NCBI GenBank assembly: GCA_036874045.1
Contig: CM072335.1
Coordinates: forward strand, 7,212,001-7,276,000
Source: Cymodocea nodosa
Taxonomy: Eukaryota; Streptophyta; Magnoliopsida; Alismatales; Cymodoceaceae
Direction: 5' to 3'
DNA: 64,000 nt
Positions 57,227-64,000 of the stretch are shown here, one piece after another; positions within the stretch are counted from its first letter, which is position 1, and each line of letters opens with the position of its first letter. Below the pieces are notes generated by a model, which was not told the DNA's origin, ran no database searches, and saw only the letters and a program-made list of their open reading frames with translations. The position numbers and the translations under genes were made by a program.

Positions 57227-58670
57227 ACTATCAATGTTTCTAAAAATCTTGTTTCTTATTCTGAAAATTTAGTTACTAGGATATTTGTTTTACTGTTATT
57301 TCCAAAGGTAACTTGTCTATTCTTTGTCTTTGTTACTTTTGTAAGTAATCGTATATCTCCAGTCATGTGTCTAGATGCTCCACTATCTATTATGTATTTT
57401 GATTTGTGTACTTGTAAAATAGTTAAGAAGAGATTTTATTTCTTAGAACCCGTTTCTGAGTGGGTCCAAGAATTTTAGAGAGAGTCATATCAAAATAATC
57501 AATATTTTTAAACTTCAACTTATTTATTTTCTAATAATTATTCCTACATTTATTACTCTTAGTGTTGTAATTATCAGAACATTTATCTCTATGTAAACCA
57601 AAGTTGAAATTTTCATTTCCAACATTATTTGATTGTTGATCCCAATATCCGATATTTTTTAAATATGAAGAAAACTAATCAAAAATATTAAAATTCTTAA
57701 ATGACTTAGCTTGATTTTTTTGAAAATTTCTTTTGGAATTCTTGTATTGTGTGCTATTATTTAAATGCTACATTTTATCAACTTGCACATATTTCTCCCT
57801 TTTTAATTACACATAGAATAGTTTTTCTTTTACTATTCTTAGTACTAGAAATAAAAACATTTTTTCTAGCAATACCATCATGCAATATATAATTTTCAAA
57901 AGATGCATCTTGTAAACCAATACCATGTTTTTCTACATTTGATATTTTACTACTAAGTTCATTTGTTATAGTCTGATTATTATTCCATTTACTTAATGTA
58001 GCATTTTGATCACAAACCTTAATCTTTAAGATATCAATTTCTGAATTTAAATCAGTAACAGTTAGTTTCAATTTTTCAACTTCATAGATCATTTTCTTTT
58101 TATCAGCAATTAAATTTTCACAATTAGCATGTAATTTTCTTTCTATTGTAGTAAACTTTAAAATTTCCTATGCATGCTTTTGATTTTCTTTAAATTTATT
58201 CAACGTAGAGTTCAGAAAATCAATCTTATTTTTAGATTCATCTAGCATTTTCATAATGTTCTTTCCTTCTGTTTTTACTTTCTTATATTTTCTAACTAGT
58301 TTATTGTATTCAACAAGTAATCTATCAAAACTAGCATTTGAATCAGAAGATACCTCACTAGATTTCGCCATGAAGCATACGTTTGCTAGATTTTCTTCTG
58401 AATCTGATTTTGATGGAGATTCATTATCTAATGTTGAATTCTTTATTTCTTCACTTTGTGAAGTTGAAGAGTCATCCCATGTCACTTTAAGTGCCATTCT
58501 CTTTCTAAATTTCTTATTCCTGAAATTCCTCCTCGAATTCTTCTTATCTTTGTTAAGAGGACAATTAGTTTAAAAGTGACCTGGCCTATTACACTTGTAG
58601 CATATGATTTTGTCCTTCATGAATGACTTCTTCTCCATATCTCTAGATGTCTTTACTGACCTGAAGTTTC
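57227..58670 (-). pseudogene. Sirevirus Gag zinc knuckle to protease fragment (B family)
   Basis: From right to left: CYKCNRPGHF, stop, TNCP (CX2CX4HX4C at about 58600), then LKVTWDDSSTSQSEEIKNS and the coiled-coil linker (58497-57778), then degraded linker and the first protease residues (a DS(G/R)ASRHMTGD-like stretch near 57370). It is closely related to 31550-30200. It is cut on the left by the gypsy LTR and on the right by LTR C, which entered at the site equivalent to about 31605. Confidence 0.88.
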
Positions 58671-60285
58671 TTAGGACCTTAAGGCTTACCAGAGGGGGGG
58701 GTGAATGGTAATAATTTGTTTCTTAACCTTTTAGAAGTAGTTTAATGTAAAGAGATAGCAAGCACACAATAAAGGAATTCACACAAAGATTTTTAGGTGG
58801 TTCACCACTAATGGCTAGTCCACCCCCAAGGGATACTTGGGCTTCACTAAACTCTTGTAAACTTATAATCACTTGCTTTAAGGTTTAAGCAAGAACCAAC
58901 CAACCATTCACTTGAGCTTCCTTGTCGAAGCTTCAATCAATCCTTTCTCTGAAGTTTTGATCTGTGTACTTCAGTAAACACTAGCTTGTGAGCAACAGAG
59001 TTGAGTGCGTGATGAGTTTTTGAAATTCAGTCTATAAACGTTGAAGATTTGATCTCTAAAGCTTTTCTTCTGTTAAGCTTGGTGTAAGTATGTATATGAG
59101 CAAAAGCTATCTAAATTTGTTGTCTGTATCTTGTATATATACCAAACATGTGTAACGATCATATTTTCTTCCAACAGATGTATTCTACTGTACTTGATTA
59201 GACTTTAGTCCCAAATACGGTAAGTTACCGTTCAGAAAGTTATTTCAAGATGTACTTCTAATTTTCTTAACCTTTTCAGATAGTTAGCTATGTAACTCAC
59301 CGAAAGATCACTTAAACATTTCTGCCATATAGGATTCCAGAATATATACTACGAGATGTCATTCAATCGGATACTTATAACTGTAACTTACCGAATAGTT
59401 ATTTAACTATCGGATAGTTGGCTATAGTAACCCTCCGTTAACTTTCCAATTGCTTTAATTCAGCACGTGCATAAAAGACTGACTTAAGTTTCGGATGGTT
59501 ATCCATGTAACTCATCGAAACGCTTCAGGATTTCGGATAGTTATCTTTCTAACTCTCCAAAAACTTATTTGAGCTTCTCTCTGGAATTCTGCACGTGGGA
59601 AATTCAATGACTTAAGTTTCGGATAGTTAAACTGTAACTCACCGAAACTCTCTTGAATGTTCGGATAGTTATCTTTCTAACTCTCCAAAATCTTATATGA
59701 ACTTCTGTCTGGAATTCTGCACATGGGAAATTCAGTGACTTAAGTTTTGGATAGTTAAACTGTAACTCACCGAAACTCTCTTTGGGATTTCGGATAGTTA
59801 TCTAATCTCTCCGATTTTCCCTTTAAGCTTTTGACTACCGGCTTCTCCATTCTGCACGTGCGTAATAGGATGACTTAAGTTCTGGAAAGTTATACCTATA
59901 ACTCACCGAAAAACTCGAATAGTTATCTAACTCTCCGAAAAGAAAACTCAGATAGTTATCTAACTCTCCGACAAGTCCTTTAAGCTTCCGTTTTGTATTT
60001 CTACACGTGATTAATTTGAATGACTTAACTTTCGGATAGTTATACCTATAACTCTCCGAAAAGTCCTTTAAGCTTTCGAATAGTTAACTCCTTAACTATC
60101 CGATCATTCAATCCTTTCTTAACTGTCCGATTTTCTATAGCAGCACATTCTGAGATTTACTACAACCTGTTTGCTGTTTCGATTTGTCTGTCTTCTGATC
60201 TTTTTGCTGTACTGACTAAACTTGATAAATACAATTCAAAACCTTACATTGATTTTTGCATTATCAAAATCTAGAGATCCTTTCA
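58671..60285 (-). repeat. C-family LTR, 3' LTR of Sirevirus C
   Basis: On the plus strand it runs from TTAGGACCTTAAGG to GATCCTTTCA, about 1615 bp. GGGGGGGGTGAATGGT near the left end is the Sirevirus CACCCCCC signature. The block with GCTAGTCCACCCCCAAGG near 58815 matches the B LTRs. A PPT touches its right end. U3 (59220-60130) is a remarkable array of palindromes, listed separately. TATATATACC lies at about 59131-59142, a possible TATA box. Confidence 0.88.
59222..60110. repeat. Array of about a dozen 30-bp imperfect palindromes in LTR C
   Basis: Each unit has arms TTTCGGATAGTTA and TAACTC(A/T)CCGAAA around 4-8 bp. Clear examples are 59489-59520, 59531-59562, 59617-59647 and 60030-60062; others are at about 59277, 59367, 59655, 59731, 59787, 59879, 59912, 59950 and 60070. 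Units are often separated by ACTTAAGT and CACGTG words. The arms of one unit differ at only two positions from perfect symmetry. Confidence 0.85.
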
Positions 60286-60606
60286 ATCTCCCCCTTTTTG
60301 ATAATGGTAAAAACCTTACAATGTATTACATGTATTTCTCTCCCTATATATCTATACAAAAAAAACACACGAGGAATACAGAAATATTTCTCCCCCTGAA
60401 TTTCTCCCCCTACTTTACTATAGCTTTGCTTACCAAAATATGATATTTCTCCCCCTTTTTTGCCAATTGTCAAAAAGAAGTGAGAAGTCAGATACTGAGT
60501 TGGTGGAGCAATTATAGCTGAGTATCAAAATGTCTAAGTTGCTGCAAAACAGAGATGTTAGTAGAACAAGGTCCTAGTTGTGAGCTTGGAGAGTAGAGAT
60601 ATGAAA
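60286..60606 (-). other. 3' untranslated region of Sirevirus C with repeated polypurine tracts
   Basis: The minus strand has GGGGGAG-type tracts at 60461-60449, 60411-60403, 60397-60389 and 60300-60286 (CAAAAAGGGGGAGAT, next to the LTR). Pol ends at 60607, so unlike A1 this element has no Env-like ORF between pol and the 3' LTR. Small ORFs on both strands here are chance. Confidence 0.85.
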
Positions 60607-61160
60607 TTATAAATCATATAAAGAACAAATCCCTAAATTTTGTCTAATATGATTAAATGTAGCTTTAGATAATGGTTTGGTGAAGATATCTGCAAGTTGT
60701 TTTTTAGTAGAGACATATTCTAAGGAAATATGACCTTTTTCAACATGGTCTCTTAAAAAGTGGTGCCTAATCTCGATATGTTTTGCTCTAGAGTGTAGAA
60801 CTATATTTTTGGAGAGATTGATGGCACTGCTGCTATCACAGTAAATAATGGTATTCTAAAAATTTAGCTTATAATCTACTAGAGTTTGTTGCATCCATAA
60901 GATCTGTGCACAACATAAGCCTGCTGCCATATATTCAGCTTCAGTGGTGGATAGAGCTATAGAGTTTTGTTTCTTGCTGAACCAAGAAACAAGTGAATGA
61001 CCAAGCAACTGACATGTCCCACTAGTGCTTTTTCGATCTGATTTGCATCCTACATAATCTGCATCACTGTATCCTGCTAATATCAATTGATTCTATGAAG
61101 AATAAAATAAGCCAAAGTCTTTGGTACCCTATAGATATTTAAATATACGTTTAACTACTT
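60607..61160 (-). pseudogene. Copia RNase H of Sirevirus C
   Basis: It reads [55 protein letters not shown] in pieces, with the catalytic Asp of GYSDAD and the Glu of TEAEY, then CCAQILWMQQTL, then after a stop YCDSSSAINLSKN, SRAKHIEIRHHFLRDHV, STKKQLADIFTKPL and the end LGICSLYDL. In contrast to A1 the catalytic residues are present. Stops near 60857 and 61087 break the frame. Confidence 0.93.
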
Positions 61161-62150
61161 TTAAGTGTGATGCTTTTGGAGAGGCTTGATATCTTACACA
61201 AGCACAAACACTAAACATTATATCTGGTCTACTAGTTATTAGATACAGAAGTGATCCAATCATGCCTCTGTATTTCTTTTAATCTACTAGAATCCTAGAA
61301 ATGTCCTTATCAAGTTTTTCATTTGAGTTCATGGGAGTACCTACTGCTTTGGATTTATCCATACCAAATTTTAAGAGAATCTCTTTGCAAATTTTTCTTG
61401 ATTTAGGAAAATGTCATGCTGAAGTTGATGAATTTGTAATCTTAGAAAGAATTTTAATTCTCCCATAAGACTCATCTCAAATTCATTCTTCATTAAGATT
61501 TGAAAATCATGACATAGTTTCTCATGTGTGGCACCAAAAATGATATCATCCACGTAGATTTGAATAATCAACATATGAGAACTTTTAGATTTGATGAATA
61601 AGGTGTTGTCTGTAGTTATGTTAAACTGATTCTCAAGAAGGAAACTCTTCAGTTTATCATACCATGCACGTGGTGCTTGCTTCAAACCATAGAGAGCTTT
61701 ATTCAGTTTGTATACATGGTTTGGATTTTCTTCATCTTCAAAACCTGGTGGCTATTCTACATACACTTCTTCTTGTAGAATGCCATTAAGAAATGCACTT
61801 TTAACATCCATCTGATAAAGCTTGATTTTCATATTGCTTGCAAAGGCAAGTAACATTCTAATTGCTTCAAGTCTTGCAATAGGTGCAAAAGTTTCTTTAT
61901 AGTCGATTCCTTCCTGTTGGTTGTATCCCTGAGCAACAAGTCTAGCTTTATTTCTGATAATACTACCATTATTATCAAGTCTGTTCTTAAACACCTATTT
62001 AGTACCAATAATTGATTTTTCGATGGGCCTTTCAATAAAGTTCCAGACTTCATTTTTCTTGAACTGATTTAGTTCCTCTTGCATGACCATGATCTAGTAT
62101 TCATCATTGCAAGCATCATCAACTATTGAAGGTTCAAGTTCAGACACAAA
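61161..62150 (-). pseudogene. Copia reverse transcriptase of Sirevirus C
   Basis: The order is VMQEELNQFKKNEVWNF, a stop, [63 protein letters not shown], a stop, KALYGLKQAPRAWYDKL, then the active site IIQIYVDDIIFGAT, and FEMSLMGELKFFLRLQIHQ. This is the RVT_2 domain. It has several stops and frameshifts (for example near 61995, 61750 and 61370); the last third, near 61150-61370, is badly degraded. Confidence 0.94.
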
Positions 62151-62235
62151 AGCACAATAATTACAAATATTTTGAATTTTGCTTCTTGTTTGAACACCTT
62201 GATTTATATTCCCAATAAGTTGTCCAATGCGATGT

Positions 62236-63387
62236 TCAAACTGTCTTCCATGCTTTTTCTATCTCAGTAGGTGTAGGCAGTGTTGAATTATCCTTTTTCT
62301 GAGGAATTTTCTGATTTATTAATTCACTTTCACTATCTATTGTTAGCCTCTTCAATTTTCCTACCATGTCTTCATCAAAGAATACGTTTATTGACTCTTC
62401 TACTCTTCTTTCATGTTCAAAATAGACCCTGTAGGCCTTGCTTCTTGAAGAGTATCCAACAAGTAGAGCAGGATCAGATTTTACATCAAATTTGTCCTTT
62501 TGATCCTTAGTATTAAGCACAAAACATCTTGATCCAAAGACCGTAAAATATCCAACATTTGGTATTTTACCATACCATAGTTCAAAATGTGTCTTATGTA
62601 GGATAGGTCTAAGGTGAGTTCTATTTATAGAATAACATGTAGTATTTACAGCTTCAGCCCATAGAGACTTTGGTAGATCAGATGCATTAAGAATTGTCCT
62701 TGCCATTTCTTGTACTGATCTATTCTTCCTCTCTACAACTCCATTCTGAGCAGGAGTTCTTGGACATGAGAATTCATGTAGTATGCCAAAAGAATTGCAT
62801 AATTCTTCAAATTCTGAATTTTCAAATTCACCTCCATGATCACTTCTGATCTTCTTCACAGTTGATTCTTTTTCATTTTGAATTCTAATACAAAGATGTT
62901 TGAATTCATCACAGACTTCATTCTTGTGTGTTAAGAAAATAACCCAAGTGAATCTTGTATAATCATCAACTACCACTAAGGTATATTTTCTTCCTCCTAA
63001 ACTGGTTGTCTGTGTAGGACCAAACAGGTCCATATGCAATAGATCCAAAGGTTGACGTGTGACAATGTCTTCAATACTCTTGTGTACTGATTTCTTTTGT
63101 TTTCCAATTGTACAGTCACTACACAATTTATCTCTCTTGAATTTGAGCTTAGGCACACCTCTAACAAGATCATGTTTGGTCAATTTTCTTATAAGTCTCA
63201 TGTTTGCATGATTTAATCTTTTATGCCATAACCATTCATCTTCATTAGAAGCAACTAAACATGCATCACTAGATATAATATCACATGGAAATTCCAAAGT
63301 ATAAATTGAATTATTTCTATATCTAGTAAATTTGATTTCATGTGTATCCTGTTGTAATATAAAACAGTTTTCTATAGTAAAAATTGT
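62236..63387 (-). pseudogene. Copia GAG-pre-integrase and integrase of Sirevirus C
   Basis: There is one open frame of about 380 codons with no stop, the longest intact stretch of this element. It contains LWHKRLNHANMRLIRKLTKHD, then CSDCTIGKQKK (zinc finger), HMDLFGPTQTTSLGGRKYTLVVVDD, KKIRSDHGGEFEN and NGVVERKNRSVQEMARTIL (D, D, E complete), then SRCFVLNTKDQKDKFD and GYSSRSKAYRVY. It is cut at its N-terminal side by the LTR at 63388, so protease and gag are absent. Classed as a fragment because the protein it belongs to is incomplete. Confidence 0.95.
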
Positions 63388-64000
63388 TAGAACCCGAGTA
63401 TTTTGATAATGCAAAACCTATGTGAGGAAATATATTGTATTTCACAGTTAAGTCTATACTACACTAGATCAGAAGGCTGTTAGAACAAATTCCAAGCAGA
63501 TGAACAGATCAAGAAGGTTCCAGATGATAATACTTTCAAGATATAGCAAAATCAGACAATTACAGGTTCAAGTATCCGAAGAGCAAAACAGCAGTAAGAC
63601 TATCAGACAGTTAGAAGGATAACTATTCGAATTTTAAAAGCCTTCGGAGAGTTATTTAATCAGACAGTTAAGGGGATTGAATGATCGAATAGTTAAGGAG
63701 TTAACTATCCGGAAGCTTAAAGGATTTTTCGGAGAGTTACAGTTATAACTATCTGAAAGTTAAGTCATTCAATAAACCACGTGTAGAAATACAGAATGGA
63801 AACTAAAAGGACTTGTCGGAGAGTTAGATAACTATCCGAGTTTTCTTTTCGAAGAGTTAGATAACTATTCGAGTTTTTCGGTAAGTTACAGGCATAACTT
63901 TCCGGAACTTAAGTCATTTTATTACGCACGTGCAAAATGGAGAAGCCGGCAGTTGAAAGCTTAAAAGGGAAAATCGGAGAGTTAGATAACTTTCGAAATT
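63388..64000 (+). repeat. C-family LTR, plus orientation, runs out of the window
   Basis: It starts TGTTAGAACCCGAGTATTTT and is very similar to the reverse of 60285-59700, including the palindrome array. It has opposite direction to the C element it interrupts, so the C internal region lies between inverted LTRs of its own family. Only the first 613 bp are visible. Confidence 0.88.

Noticed and set aside
59222-60110. Evenly repeated units reminiscent of a CRISPR array
   Set aside because: Units are palindromes of variable spacing in a plant LTR, spacers are not uniform in length, and no cas genes exist; the retroelement context explains the place.
60222-60473. Two opposite ORFs of about 70 codons between RNase H and the LTR
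   Set aside because: They cover the polypurine tracts of the 3' untranslated region and overlap one another; no support for protein.

Overview
Kind of DNA. This is a plant nuclear window, most likely from a flowering plant with a large repeat-rich genome. It is AT-rich and made almost entirely of decayed LTR retrotransposons nested in and fused to one another. Two groups dominate. The first is Ty1/copia elements of the Sirevirus type: UBN2-like gag with a zinc knuckle, GAG-pre-integrase, DDE integrase and YVDD reverse transcriptase, a PBS TGGTATCAGAGC, repeated AAAAAGGGGGAGA polypurine tracts, and LTRs ending in CACCCCCC..CT...CCTA(A)CA. The second is Ty3/gypsy elements of the Athila/Tat type: an FMDD reverse transcriptase, an H2C2 integrase, a tRNA-Asp-like PBS and PPTs reading GTATGGGGG. 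I found no intact host gene, no RNA gene and nothing that fixes the species. The only cellular-type gene is a broken F-box gene (39649-40788, minus), and it lies inside a gypsy element.

Layout. 1-1137: plus-strand Env-like ORF fragment. 1138-16467: a Sirevirus on the minus strand (A1) with two LTRs, an Env-like ORF near its 3' end and a 2.36-kb tandem duplication inside pol. 16468-24821: a damaged gypsy element (G3) split by a solo copia LTR with a clean 5-bp target duplication, preceded by scrambled gypsy LTR pieces and tandem arrays of PBS-like units. 24822-25620: plus-strand gypsy RNase H/integrase piece. 25621-28910: deleted plus-strand Sirevirus (B+). 28911-32582: minus-strand Sirevirus gag-to-integrase piece (B-). 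32583-34196: copia LTR. 34256-57226: a long minus-strand gypsy composite bounded by same-orientation G-family LTRs. Its order from 5' to 3' on the minus strand is LTR, PBS, zinc-knuckle ORF, protease, RT, RNase H, integrase, Env-like ORF, gag core, F-box gene, PPT, LTR; it is interrupted by two solo LTRs and one further insertion. 57227-58670: Sirevirus gag fragment. 58671-64000: a minus-strand Sirevirus (C) whose 3' LTR is present and whose 5' side is cut by an LTR of the same family in the opposite direction.

Most unusual signals. (1) Copia and gypsy elements, which are unrelated in their proteins, share the same noncoding material: dense imperfect palindromes built from TAACTCAACGAA or TAACTCACCGAAA arms, a shared segment around a CACGTGTC core, and a roughly 1-kb module (5930-6950 and 37960-38980). 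(2) An F-box gene sits between gag and the 3' PPT of a gypsy element. (3) The gypsy pol-bearing copies start at a zinc knuckle and lack the gag core, while the gag core stands downstream next to the F-box gene and lacks pol. (4) The gypsy PBS is multiplied in tandem. Together these suggest a community of retroelements that exchange regulatory DNA and perhaps proteins. That is inference; the sequences themselves are all visibly broken.
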